Shown here: in pieces, positions 8,407 through 18,300 of the stretch
Layout of the letters: each line of letters begins with the position of its first letter
Position numbering within the stretch: the first letter of the stretch is position 1
NCBI GenBank assembly: GCA_036493735.1
Contig: DASXPH010000085.1
Location: forward strand, 124,001-188,000
Reading direction: 5' to 3'
DNA length: 64,000 nucleotides
Origin: AG2 sp036493735
Lineage (GTDB): Bacteria; Gemmatimonadota; Gemmatimonadetes; Gemmatimonadales; Gemmatimonadaceae
Program-made: the position numbers and the translations under genes
The notes under the pieces: model-generated
What the model was told of the DNA's origin: nothing
The model's database searches: none
What the model saw: the letters and a program-made list of their open reading frames with translations, nothing else

Positions 8407-10836
8407 TCAGTCCGAGCGCAGCACCTGCATCGGATCGACCATGCTCGCGCGCCAGGCGGGGATGTACGCCGCGAGCACGCCGGTGACCGCGAGTACACCG
8501 GTCGCCACCGCGAAGACGAGTGGATCGTTAGGTGCGACGCCGAAAAGGAGCGACGCCATCACGCGCGTCGTCATCAGCGCCGCCGCGGAGCCGGCGAACA
8601 TCCCAATTCCGACGATCGCTGCCGCATGCCGCGCGACGATCCACTGCACCTGTACTGGGCGCGCGCCGAGCGCGATCCGGATTCCCATCTCGCGGGCCCG
8701 GCCGCGCGCCAGCTGCGCGAGCACGCCATAGAGCCCAACTGCTCCGAGCAGCAGCCCGACCCCTGCAAAACCGAATAGCAGCCACGCGAAAAAGCGCGTC
8801 CTCGCCATCGCCTGCTGGCGCAGCGCCTCCAGCGGCTGCGTCCTGCCGAGGCTGATCTGCGGATCCATCTCGCGAAGGATCCGGCGCAATGGAGCGATAA
8901 GCGCACTCGCATCGCCCTGTGCTCGGACGAGCAATTGTGGGCTTCCGAACGCCGTGAACTGATCGATCGCCAATGGCCCCGGCTTCTCCGTCAGCGAGCT
9001 CTCGTGAAAATCGGCGACCACGCCGATGATCGTGTAGACGGGTGGCCCGTACTCTCTCTTCGTGAACGTTATGTGCTGGCCAACCGCGTTCTCACCAGGA
9101 AAGAACATTCTCGCGAATGTCTCGTTGACGACAATGCGTGACGGATCGCCGCGATCATCGTTGGTGTAGAATCTACCCGCGCGCATGGGGATGCCTAACG
9201 TGGACAGCCATTCCGGCGACGCGTACATGTGCGCCGGTTCCACGGATGGCGGCGACGTTCGTCCACGCACGACGACACCGCTTCGCCAGAGATCCGGCTC
9301 GAGCGGTGTGGATCCGAAGGCGGCGTGAGTCACACCCGGCAGCCGCCGCACGCGCGTCAGCAGCTCGTCGTGGAATGACCAACGATGCGTCGCCGAGTCG
9401 TACGCGTGCGGGTAGAGCGCGTAACTCGTCAGCAGGACGCCACGCGCGTCGAATCCGGGTTCCACGTTGGCGAGGCGCCGCGCACTACCCACGAGGAGTG
9501 CCGCGCCGACACTCATCAGCAGCGCCAGCGCGACTTCCGCTCCGGCGAGGAGATCGGCGAATCGGCGTGCGCCTTTGCTCGCGGTGCCCGAGCGCGCCGT
9601 GTGCTTGAGAACATCCGCCGGGTTGCGTCGCTGGATCCAGAGCGATGGCGCCACGCCGAAGAGCAATCCCGTTCCAGCGGCAATGGCGGCAACATAGAGC
9701 GCGACCGCGCCGTCGATCCCGAACGATTCGACGTGCACCAAACCGGACGGCAGCAGGCCTACCAGCAGGTGCGCGCCGGTCGCACCGAGCGCCAACCCAC
9801 CGGCGGTTCCGATCGCCGAGAGCAGCAGACTTTCCGTGATCGATTGCCGAACGAGACGGTGGCGGTCGGCACCGAGGGCAAGGCGCAGCACGAGCTCGCG
9901 TTGCCGCTCCGAGGCTTGCACGAGAAGCAGGTTGGCGACGTTCGCGCAGCCAATGAGGAGCAACACGACGACGGCACCGAGCAGGACGAGCAGCGGCGTG
10001 CGGACGTCCCCGACGAGATAGTCGTGCAATGGCGTGATGCTCGCGCCGGCGTGGGTGTTCGTCGTCGGATAATCGTGGGCGAGACGGGACGCGACGGCAT
10101 CCAGTTGCGCCGATGCCAGCGCCGACGACGCGCCGGGTCGTAGACGTGCCACGACGCGCAGCCAACGCTCGCGACGCCACATCTCCTTCGATCGGACGTA
10201 CGGCTCCCAGCGGAACGAGACCCAGCCATCCACCTGCTCGTAAGGAAACGCGAACGACCGCGGCATCACGCCGACGATCTGATAACTCTCGCCATCCAGC
10301 GTCATGTGGCGTCCGACGACCGACGGATCGCGCCCGAACTCTCGCGTCCACATCGCGTCGCTGAGTAGGAGCGTCGCCGGCGCAGCAGCCCACGTCTCCG
10401 CATCCTCGAGTGTCCGGCCAATCTGCGCGCGCACACCGAGCACCGCGAACAGATTCCCCGTTGCCTCCACGACGCGAATGCGCCGACTCTCACCCAGACC
10501 CGAGAGTGTTTCGCTCGTCGCGCCATAATCGTACGCGGCCATGTTCTCGAACCCATTGACCGCATCGCGCCAGTCGAGATAATTCGCCGTGGACACCATC
10601 TCGCGATGCCATCCGCGCTCGGGATTTTCCTCCGCGAGCAGGTAGAGTCGCTCGGGCCGCGCAAATGGCAGCGGCCGGAGAATCACGGCGTTGACCGCCG
10701 AGAAGATCGCCGTGTTCGCTCCAATCGCGAGCGCGATGGTAACGATCGCCGCCGCCGTGCCGAGCGGCGCGCGCCGGAAGAGTCGCAACGCGAAGCGAAC
10801 GTCCTTGCCGATGTCGGCGAGCCAACGAGCTCGCAT
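8407..10836 (-). CDS. MacB/FtsX-type ABC transporter permease (ADOP family)
   Basis: 809 residues. After a short cytoplasmic start comes a first membrane helix (about 25-50, TIALAIGANTAIFSAVNAVIL), a periplasmic MacB core domain with VVGRHMTLDG..YQIVGVMP, an FtsX membrane unit (LLVLLGAVVVLLLIGCANVANLLL and RQRELVLRLALGA), then a second periplasmic domain and a second FtsX unit ending in PAWRASMVDPMQVLR. This duplicated layout is typical of the ADOP permeases of Acidobacteriota and Gemmatimonadota, probably involved in export or efflux with a separate ATPase. No ATPase or PadR gene adjoins it, unlike the two other permeases here. Confidence 0.9.
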   Translation of the reverse strand: MRARWLADIGKDVRFALRLFRRAPLGTAAAIVTIALAIGANTAIFSAVNAVILRPLPFARPERLYLLAEENPERGWHREMVSTANYLDWRDAVNGFENMAAYDYGATSETLSGLGESRRIRVVEATGNLFAVLGVRAQIGRTLEDAETWAAAPATLLLSDAMWTREFGRDPSVVGRHMTLDGESYQIVGVMPRSFAFPYEQVDGWVSFRWEPYVRSKEMWRRERWLRVVARLRPGASSALASAQLDAVASRLAHDYPTTNTHAGASITPLHDYLVGDVRTPLLVLLGAVVVLLLIGCANVANLLLVQASERQRELVLRLALGADRHRLVRQSITESLLLSAIGTAGGLALGATGAHLLVGLLPSGLVHVESFGIDGAVALYVAAIAAGTGLLFGVAPSLWIQRRNPADVLKHTARSGTASKGARRFADLLAGAEVALALLMSVGAALLVGSARRLANVEPGFDARGVLLTSYALYPHAYDSATHRWSFHDELLTRVRRLPGVTHAAFGSTPLEPDLWRSGVVVRGRTSPPSVEPAHMYASPEWLSTLGIPMRAGRFYTNDDRGDPSRIVVNETFARMFFPGENAVGQHITFTKREYGPPVYTIIGVVADFHESSLTEKPGPLAIDQFTAFGSPQLLVRAQGDASALIAPLRRILREMDPQISLGRTQPLEALRQQAMARTRFFAWLLFGFAGVGLLLGAVGLYGVLAQLARGRAREMGIRIALGARPVQVQWIVARHAAAIVGIGMFAGSAAALMTTRVMASLLFGVAPNDPLVFAVATGVLAVTGVLAAYIPAWRASMVDPMQVLRSD

Positions 10837-10896
10837 GGGAGCAGTTCCGCTTAGTTGCGGTGAATTACGGACGAAAGAGGGACGCGTGCAAGGCCG

Positions 10897-10917
10897 AGGC
10901 GAAAGGCTTTTGCGCCT
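10897..10917 (-). terminator. Hairpin after the DUF6496 gene
   Basis: AGGCG (10897-10901) and CGCCT (10913-10917) pair, and AAAG/CTTT extends the stem inside. It lies 16 bases beyond the stop of the minus-strand gene ending at 10933. No clear T run follows. Confidence 0.35.
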
Positions 10918-10932
10918 TCCGCCCGACGCGCG

Positions 10933-11436
10933 CTACCTCGTACGTCGCGCGCGCTTTCTCGCTGCTTTCTTCGCGGCGGCAGAGCGGCGCGCTGGCCCCT
11001 TCGTGCGCGCGGCCTTCCGCGCTGCCGCCGAGCGCTCGCTCGCCGATCGACGCCGCGCGCTGGAGTGCGCCTGTTTCGACAGCGCGCGATGCGACGCGGC
11101 CGCGTGGCCTTCGCGCTTCAGCGCCCGTTTAACGGCGGATGATCGTTTTGCCGATGGACGCCGCTTCGTGCCCGATCTGCCCTTCGCCGTGTCGCGCGCC
11201 GCCTGCTGACGCGTCCGCGCCGACGCCCTGCCCTTCTTCGGCGGCGGCAGCTTCACACCGGCGCGCCGTGCCTTCGACAATCCGATGGCGATAGCCTGCT
11301 TCGTCGAGCGTGCGCCGTGCTTGCCCTCCCGCACGTGGTCGATCTCCTCACGCACGAACTCCCCCGCCTGGGTGCTCGGCGACTTGCCCTCGCGCTTGTC
11401 CTCTCGCGCCCGTTTGATCGTTTCCCGTTCTGGCAT
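10933..11436 (-). CDS. DUF6496-like basic protein with histone-H1-like tail
   Basis: 167 residues, extremely rich in Arg, Lys, Ala and Ser. The N-terminal 60 residues carry EFVREEIDHVREGKHGARST followed by KQAIAIGLSKARRAGV, which I associate with DUF6496. From about residue 65 the sequence is low-complexity (AARKAARTKGPARRSAAAKK type), resembling histone H1 or other bacterial nucleoid-binding tails. DNA or RNA binding is inferred from composition. GTGGAGAAAAG supplies a ribosome site before the ATG at 11436. Confidence 0.75.
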   Translation of the reverse strand: MPERETIKRAREDKREGKSPSTQAGEFVREEIDHVREGKHGARSTKQAIAIGLSKARRAGVKLPPPKKGRASARTRQQAARDTAKGRSGTKRRPSAKRSSAVKRALKREGHAAASHRALSKQAHSSARRRSASERSAAARKAARTKGPARRSAAAKKAARKRARRTR

Positions 11437-11575
11437 CTTTTCTCCACCTCGTTGGACTGACCAGGTCGGTACGTCGCCCGGGTCGTATTACCTTGTCGAG
11501 CGCCCGTGCGGTCTGTAGCCAGAGCGGCAAGAGCCGTGCTGCCACCCCGCCCGTAGCGCGTGTAACGGAGAAACG

Positions 11576-11896
11576 GTGTCCTCAGAATCGTTTGGCCTGG
11601 CCCAAGCAGTGCCCTTGCTCGAGCGCGACGTCGTTCGCACCGTCGGCGCACGCTATCGGGGTATCGTCCACGATTCCGCCGCGAACGTCGCGACGCTCGG
11701 CATCGCGACGCGTGTTGAGAAACTTATCAACGACGTTCAGCAGTACCTCAACGACGCGCTCATCGACACATCCTGGCCACCGTGCCCTCGTCATCCAGCG
11801 CACGCGTTGACGTATCGCGACGGCGCCTGGTGGTGCGACCGCGACGCGGTGCCAGTCGCGGCCCTGGGCGATCTCGAGGAGCGGGACACGAACTGA
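11576..11896 (+). CDS. Small hypothetical protein with CPxHP...WWC motif
   Basis: 106 residues from GTG 11576, with GGAGA upstream. Residues about 10-65 look helical. The C-terminal third has CPRHPAHALTYRDGAWWC followed by a short acidic tail; the spaced Cys/His residues could bind metal, but no named family was recognised. The stop is 11 bases before the next ATG, so it probably shares an operon with the following gene. Confidence 0.6.
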   Translation: MSSESFGLAQAVPLLERDVVRTVGARYRGIVHDSAANVATLGIATRVEKLINDVQQYLNDALIDTSWPPCPRHPAHALTYRDGAWWCDRDAVPVAALGDLEERDTN

Positions 11897-11907
11897 GCCC
11901 ATCGGCG

Positions 11908-12483
11908 ATGAGAAAGTTGCTAGCCAAGCTCGAGCACCTCGTTGGCAGTGAGCTCGAGCCATTCCACTTCGCGAACACGTTCGTCCGTGAGAAGACGACC
12001 GGCCCCGAGCGCCTGCGCATCGGACCACGCGGCGGACATCGCTCGCTCATGGAGATGCTCGCCGCGTGCGCCGAGCCACCGCACAAGCTGCTCTACCTCC
12101 TGCATACGACGCGGACGGACGCGAGCCTCGGCCGCTACGAGAGCCCATGGCTCGAGCCAGCCGAGTTGAAAGCGTTCTTATCACGGTTCGGTGACTTTCT
12201 CGCGCAAGACTCCCGGCACGACCTCTGGGTGCTCGGCGCGGGAACCAAGGGCACGATCGTGTGGGATCGCCACGACATGATGTTCGCCTACGGGCCACTC
12301 GACCGATACATCCACGTGCTCGAATCGGGCGGCTTTCGTGAAGGCTGGCCGACGCTGCCCGATCCGCATGTCCACCACTATCACGCCGAATGGGATGACG
12401 CCGAGCGGGAGATGCTGGCTTATTTCCAGTGGCGCCGCACCGATCTACGACCGGAGGATGAGCAAATCCGGATGGAGCCGTAG
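11908..12483 (+). CDS. Hypothetical protein
   Basis: 191 residues from ATG 11908; the frame is open upstream, but that part overlaps the preceding gene in another frame. The sequence looks like a soluble globular protein: LLYLLHTTRTDASLGRYESP, then LSRFGDFLAQDSRHDLWVLG and TIVWDRHDMMFAYGPLDRYI, ending in a His-rich DPHVHHYHAEW. There is no signal peptide or membrane segment. I do not recognise the family. It is probably co-transcribed with the CPxHP protein. Confidence 0.65.
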   Translation: MRKLLAKLEHLVGSELEPFHFANTFVREKTTGPERLRIGPRGGHRSLMEMLAACAEPPHKLLYLLHTTRTDASLGRYESPWLEPAELKAFLSRFGDFLAQDSRHDLWVLGAGTKGTIVWDRHDMMFAYGPLDRYIHVLESGGFREGWPTLPDPHVHHYHAEWDDAEREMLAYFQWRRTDLRPEDEQIRMEP

Positions 12484-12551
12484 CCAGAACGCGGGCCAAT
12501 GAGAGAGCGCGACAAAGCCCACCGCTAGGACGAAACAGCCGGATCGGACCG

Positions 12552-12584
12552 CATCTGGCAGAAGTCACGGCGCGCATGCAAACT
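12552..12584 (+). promoter_or_regulatory. Shared upstream box A (promoter-like)
   Basis: CATCTGGCAGAAG, 12 bases, TGCAAACT: the same two words with the same spacing recur at 15266-15298. Read as a promoter, TGGCAG would be the -35, with 17 bases to CAAACT as the -10. The box ends 31 bases before the TonB-receptor ATG. It could equally be an activator site. Confidence 0.5.
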
Positions 12585-12615
12585 GTGGCTCTTCGCAGCT
12601 GCCGGAATCGAAAAA

Positions 12616-15207
12616 ATGAGCAAATCCTGCATCCGATCGTTGGCCCTCGCCGCGAGCGTTGCCGCCGTGCATGCTGCCGGCGGCCAGCGTCCCGCCGACG
12701 GTACGGTTGTCTCCCAGGCGGGATCGACGGCGCGGGCGCCCGACGGCGGACGTGTCCGAGGCGCGATTGCGTACACGATCGACTCGACGGAAATCATGTC
12801 GTCGAGTGCTCACACGCTCTCCGAGGTAATCCAGGCGCGCGTTCCGTCGCTCAGTGTTCTCCAGTCCGGCGGTGTGGCGGCGCAGGGGGCGCAGATCCGG
12901 TCGAGGGGCGCGCGCAGCTTCTACCTGGCGAGCGAGCCGATCGTGATCGTCGACGGCGTACGTGTCGACGGCACTCAGGACGCGACGGTCGTCGCCATCA
13001 ACGTCAGCTCGTCACGCATCGACGATATCGCGCTCGCGGACGTGGCGCGCATCGACGTGTTACCCGGGCCCGCGGCGGCGGGCATGTACGGCGCCGGCGC
13101 AGCCGGTGGTGCCCTCGTCATCACCACCAAGCATGGGGGCACAGCCGGATTGCACGCCAGCAGCCGGGTGCAATCAGGCGTCGGCATGATCGCGACGAGC
13201 TTCCCGACGAACTATCGGTTGGAGGGACTCAATTCGGCCGGGCAGACGATAGCCTGCCCGCTGGAGGCCGTTGCGGCCGGCGCGTGCACGGCAACCAACC
13301 TCAGGACGTCGAATCCACTGGAGACCGAGAGTCCCTTCCGCACGGCGCAGAATGCCAACGGCGCGTTCGCCGTCGACGGCACCGTTAGGCAGACGAGCGC
13401 GCGTATCGGAATTGCCGGCAGCCGCACGCTCGGTGTCACGAACGACGATGATGCTGGACGGTTTGGCGCCCGCGCCAACCTGACGCAGCACGTCGGCCAT
13501 TCGCTCGAGATCTCCGCCAATGGAGGCTATCTCCAGACCACCGCGGGACTCCCGGTACGCGGCGACGTCGACGAGAAGTCGAATGTCATCGCGAATGGGC
13601 TGCTTGGCTTCGGAGCTCGGGACTCGATACCGGGCTATCGGTCGGTGCTGGCATGGACGAGCACTCGTGAGCGCGCCCATCACTGGACCGGAAGTGCGAA
13701 CGCCAACTGGGACGCCTTTGGTCTTCTGCACGTTGCTGGAGTGTACGGACGCGACAACATCTCCGAGCTCGATGATCGGGTCGGTGATCGCGGCGGCGGC
13801 ATGTCGGTGGAGCAGGGCGGGTTCGACCACAGCCTAACAACAGTCACGCTCTCGGCCCGCACCACAGAGTGGACACTGTTTCAGCCCTCGCTGCGAACGC
13901 GAACGTTCATCGGCTACGATCAGCTGAGATCGCGAATGGCCGCGCACGACTCGGTCGGCCTGGTCGCGGACCCGACGCTCTTCTCGGCCGCCTCGCTCGG
14001 CCTCGGCCCGAGGATCGTGGGCAAGTCGGTGCGACAGGAGCTCATGTGGAACGACCGCGTGCTCGTTGGCGCGGGCATGCGTTGGGAGCACTGGTCGACG
14101 GGCCTACCGCCGCACTTTTTCAAGAACGGGGATCTCTCCTGGCTCGTGGGCCGTGCGCTGCATCTGGATTCGCTGCGGGTCCGTGCGGCCTACGGGGAGG
14201 CGAACAACTGGACACCCGGTCTGCCACAGTGGGTTGGCGCGCCGGGGAACGTTTTTGCGCCGATTGCGATGTTCCTGCCCCCCGTGGAACGAGTGAAGGA
14301 GGGCGAGATCGGAGCCGATTTCGCGTTTGCTGATCGCGCACAATTCTCGCTGACGCTGTACCGCACCGACGCGTCGCACCTCTACGCTTTCGCCAGTGTC
14401 GTCGGCTTCGGTCCGCCGGGATCGGCAAACGACGGCGCTCTGCGCAACGAGGGCATCGAGCTCGCCAGCCAGATCCGCGTGCTGCGCAGCAGTTGGCTCC
14501 AGTGGGACGCGACCGTACGCGCCAGCACGCTCCGCGAGCGTGTCCGGTCAGCCGGACCGCCCGGCACGACGTACCTGGTTGGCGCCAACAGCGGGATCAG
14601 CATGCCGGGGAACGCCGTCAACGGGTACTTCGCGCGGCCGTATACTTATGCGGATGCTAATCACGACGGGCTCATTGGCCCCAACGAGATCCAGTACGCG
14701 ACCTTCGGCCCGGGTGTCGGCGGAACGTCTCTGCCGAAGCGCGAAGCGTCGGTTCTGTCGACGTGGACGCTCCGTCGCGGCTTGAGTCTCTCGGCACTGC
14801 TCGATTATCGCGGAGGTCAGAAGCTCGCCAACCTGAACGAGGCGTTTCGCTGCATCAACGTCTTGAACTGTCGCGCGGTGACCGATCGCACATCGTCGCT
14901 CGCCGACCAGGCCGAAGCGGTGGTCGGCTACTACGATCTGCTGCCGTATGTGCAAGGCGCGAGCTTCGCGAAGCTGCGCGAGGTCTCGTTGCGCTGGGCG
15001 GTTCCGTCTCGCTTCGCGGGATTGGTCGGCGGGCCGTCAGCGATCACGGTCGCCGGCCGTAACCTCGCGACCTGGACGCGATACCGCGGGCTCGATCCAG
15101 AGCTCAACGAGGAGCCGGTGAGCGTGCTTCCGCGCGTGGATTTCGCCCAGACACCGATTCCGCGGGAGTTCCTGGTTCGCTTCGATATCGGAGGCGGCGC
15201 CCGCTGA
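12616..15207 (+). CDS. SusC/RagA-like TonB-dependent receptor
   Basis: 863 residues with a signal peptide (cleavage near VHAAGGQ). The plug domain has LSEVIQARVPSLSVLQSGG, IRSRGARSF, PIVIVDGVRVDG and the plug end IDVLPGPAAAGMYGAGAAGGALVITTK. The rest is a beta barrel ending with ...REFLVRFDIGGG. It would sit in the outer membrane and import a ligand using TonB energy. Unlike usual SusC proteins (about 1000 residues) it lacks the N-terminal carboxypeptidase-regulatory-like domain, and no SusD gene adjoins it, so the substrate is unknown. There is no Shine-Dalgarno sequence. It is followed by the amidohydrolase, which has the same upstream box. Confidence 0.88.
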   Translation: MSKSCIRSLALAASVAAVHAAGGQRPADGTVVSQAGSTARAPDGGRVRGAIAYTIDSTEIMSSSAHTLSEVIQARVPSLSVLQSGGVAAQGAQIRSRGARSFYLASEPIVIVDGVRVDGTQDATVVAINVSSSRIDDIALADVARIDVLPGPAAAGMYGAGAAGGALVITTKHGGTAGLHASSRVQSGVGMIATSFPTNYRLEGLNSAGQTIACPLEAVAAGACTATNLRTSNPLETESPFRTAQNANGAFAVDGTVRQTSARIGIAGSRTLGVTNDDDAGRFGARANLTQHVGHSLEISANGGYLQTTAGLPVRGDVDEKSNVIANGLLGFGARDSIPGYRSVLAWTSTRERAHHWTGSANANWDAFGLLHVAGVYGRDNISELDDRVGDRGGGMSVEQGGFDHSLTTVTLSARTTEWTLFQPSLRTRTFIGYDQLRSRMAAHDSVGLVADPTLFSAASLGLGPRIVGKSVRQELMWNDRVLVGAGMRWEHWSTGLPPHFFKNGDLSWLVGRALHLDSLRVRAAYGEANNWTPGLPQWVGAPGNVFAPIAMFLPPVERVKEGEIGADFAFADRAQFSLTLYRTDASHLYAFASVVGFGPPGSANDGALRNEGIELASQIRVLRSSWLQWDATVRASTLRERVRSAGPPGTTYLVGANSGISMPGNAVNGYFARPYTYADANHDGLIGPNEIQYATFGPGVGGTSLPKREASVLSTWTLRRGLSLSALLDYRGGQKLANLNEAFRCINVLNCRAVTDRTSSLADQAEAVVGYYDLLPYVQGASFAKLREVSLRWAVPSRFAGLVGGPSAITVAGRNLATWTRYRGLDPELNEEPVSVLPRVDFAQTPIPREFLVRFDIGGGAR

Positions 15208-15265
15208 GCAGGGGCGCCGTCCACGCGTGGATTGGTCCCGCTGCATCACAGAGACAATCCCGAGC

Positions 15266-15298
15266 CATCTGGCAGAAGCTCGGATAGCCGTGCAAACT
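15266..15298 (+). promoter_or_regulatory. Shared upstream box B (promoter-like)
   Basis: CATCTGGCAGAAG, 12 different bases, TGCAAACT: the same words and spacing as at 12552-12584, ending 40 bases before the amidohydrolase ATG. The spacer and flanks are not conserved, arguing against simple duplication of a longer segment. Confidence 0.5.
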
Positions 15299-15338
15299 CC
15301 GGGGCCCGTTCGAACCGGCACCTCAGCCCAATTCTGCC

Positions 15339-18300
15339 ATGTTTCGCCGCCTCACGCTCGCCGCATTGGCGATCACCCTCGGCGCAACGACACTCGTTGC
15401 GCAGGACTCCACGCGCCGTCTTGCCGCGCGCAAGGCCGACCTCGAGCTCGTCCCCGGTCGCAGCATCGACCTCGACACCGACGAGGGTACCTGGATCTCC
15501 CTCGACGTCTCGCCGGACGGCCGCACGATCGTCTTCGACCTTCTGGGCGACCTCTATACGATTCCCAGCACCGGCGGCAATGCAACGGCCCTAACGAGTG
15601 GCCTGGCATACGACGCGCAGCCGCGCTTCTCGCCCGACGGCAAGTCGATCGTGTTCACGTCGGATCGAGACGGCGGCGACAATGTGTGGGTGATGGACTT
15701 CGCGACGAAGCAGACGAAGATCGTCACCAAGGGAAAGACGAGCCGCTACCGCTCGCCCGCGTGGACGCCCGACGGCAAGTACATCGTCGTCTCGCGCGCC
15801 GCGGCGGCGATCGGGCCATCGAAGCTCTACATGTATCACAAGGACGGCGGGGGCGGCTTCCAACTCGTCAAGGATCCGCAACCACTCAACGGCGCGATTC
15901 CGATCACGACGTTAGGCGCCGCCTTCGGCAAGGACGACCGGTACGTCTGGTACGCCCAACGCTACGCGTCGTGGGAGTACAACTCGGGGATGCCGCAGTT
16001 CACGTTGTATACGTTCGATCGACGGACCGGGCGTCGCGAAGTGCGCGCGAACATGCAAGGCGGTGCCTTCAGACCGGCGCTCTCACCTGACGGGAAGTAT
16101 CTCGTCTACGGTTCACGCTACGAGGCGCAGACAGGACTGCGCATTCGCGATCTCGAGACGACCGAGGAGCGCTGGCTGGCCTACCCGGTTCAGCGTGACG
16201 AGCAGGAGTCGGTCGCGTCGATGGACGTGCTGCCCGGCTATGCGTTCACGCCAGACAGCAAGGCGATCATCGTCTCCTACGGCGGCAAGATCTGGCGCGT
16301 ACCCGTAGACGGCAGCGCAGCGACGAACATCCCCTTCCACGTTCACACGAAAGTCGACGTCGGGCCGCGTTTAGCGTTTACTTATCCGATGGCGGATTCC
16401 GCCGAGTTCACGATGCACCAGATTCGTGACGCGGTACCGTCGCCCGACGAGAAGAAGCTGGCGTTCGTGGCGATGGACAAGCTGTACGTCATGGACTATC
16501 CGAGCGGGACGCCGAAACGTCTGACAGAGCTCGACGGTAATGACGCCGAGCCGGCGTGGTCGCCCGACGGCAAGTGGCTGGCGTTCGTGACGTGGACTCG
16601 CGATGGAGGGCACCTGTACAAAGTCGCATCGGCTGGCGGGCGGCCGACCATACTGACGCCCGCGAACGCGCTGTACTCTCAGCCGGCATTCTCACCCGAT
16701 GGGAATCGCGTCGTCGTCATTCGCAGTCCCGCGCAGACCCAGCGCGAGCAGGGCGGCTTCGAGGGCGCGGCCGAGCTGGTGTGGGTGGGCGCGAATGGAG
16801 GGAGTGCAGCACCGGTGGTCGTCGCGCCCGCGCAGGGGCGCGCGACGCCGCACTTCGTGAAAAGCGACACCGGACGCATTTACGTCTACAGCCCTAACGA
16901 GGGGCTGCTCTCGATGCGCTGGGATGGGACTGACGTGCGGACGCATCTCAAGGTGACGGGACTGCGCATGCCCGAAGCACCCGAGCCGACCAACGCCGTG
17001 TCGATTCGGATGGGTCCGACCGGCGATCAGGCGCTCGTGCAGGTCTCGAATGATCTGTATCTCGTCACCGTGCCGGAGATCGGGACGACGCCGACGGTGA
17101 ACATGGCGAATCCCGAGAACGCGGAAGTGCCAACGCGCAAGTTGACCGATGTCGGCGGGCAGTTCCCCGCGTGGAGCGCTGACGGCAGGCGCGTGCACTG
17201 GTCGATCGGCCATTCGCACTTCGTGTACGATGTCGATCGCGCGCGGCAGATCGACGACTCGGTCGCGGCGACGCGCACAAACAGTGACACCACGCAGCAG
17301 CGCACCCAAGGGCCAGCGTCCAATCCTCGACGGTATCAGCCCGTGGAGACGACGATCATTCTCAAGGGCAAACGCGACATTCCCCAGTCGGCCGCTGTGT
17401 TGAAGGGCGCGCGGATCGTGACGATGAAGGGCGGCAGCGACGAGGTCATCGAGCACGGCGACATTCTCGTGCGCAACAATCGCATCGCCGCGGTTGGCCC
17501 AGCGGGATCGATTCAGGCGCCCGCGGGCGCGCAGACCATCGACATGTCTGGAAAGACGATCGTCCCTGGTTTCGTGGATACTCATGCCCATCCGCCGGTG
17601 GAGCATGGCGAGCACCAACAGCCCTGGTCGTATCTCGTGAATCTCGCGTATGGCGTAACGACGATGCGCGATCCGCAGACTGGCACAACCGACGTCCTGT
17701 CCTACGAGGACGCCGTCGACGCCGGTCTCGCCATCGGCCCGCGCATCTACTCGACGGGCCCTGGGCTCTTCGGCCCCACCTACTTCCCGGGCATGGGAGA
17801 CGACATCAAGGATCTCGACCATGCACGGCGCATCATGCATCGCTACAGCCAGTATTACGATACGCACACGCTCAAGATGTACATCACGGGCAATCGACAG
17901 CAGCGCGAGTGGATTCTCATGGCCGCGCGCGAGCAGAACATCATGCCCACCACCGAGGGTGCACTCGACCAGCGGTACGACATCACGATGGCGCTCGACG
18001 GCTATCCGGCGCAGGAGCACGCACTCCCGATCACGCCGCTCTATAAGGACGTGATCCAATTGTACGGCCAGACGCAGATCACCTACACGCCAACGCTGCT
18101 CGTCGTCTATGGTGGTCCGTGGGGGGAGAACTACTGGTACGAGCACGAGAACGTGTACAACGACGCGAAGCTCCAGCACTTCACCCCGTATCAGGAGCTC
18201 GCCGCGAAGTCACGGCGCCGTATCCGTTCCAGCTTTCCCGGTGCGGGCAACTCCGGCGGCTGGTTCATGGACGAGGAATACAACTTCCCGCTGGTCGCGA

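Noticed and set aside
12552..12584. Sigma-54 (-24/-12) promoter in the shared box
   Set aside because: GG and GC are 19 bases apart instead of the required 10.
16692..18179. Long open frame antisense to the propeller-amidohydrolase
   Set aside because: The sense protein has complete domains; the antisense frame is an artefact of high GC codon use, with no motif or ribosome site.
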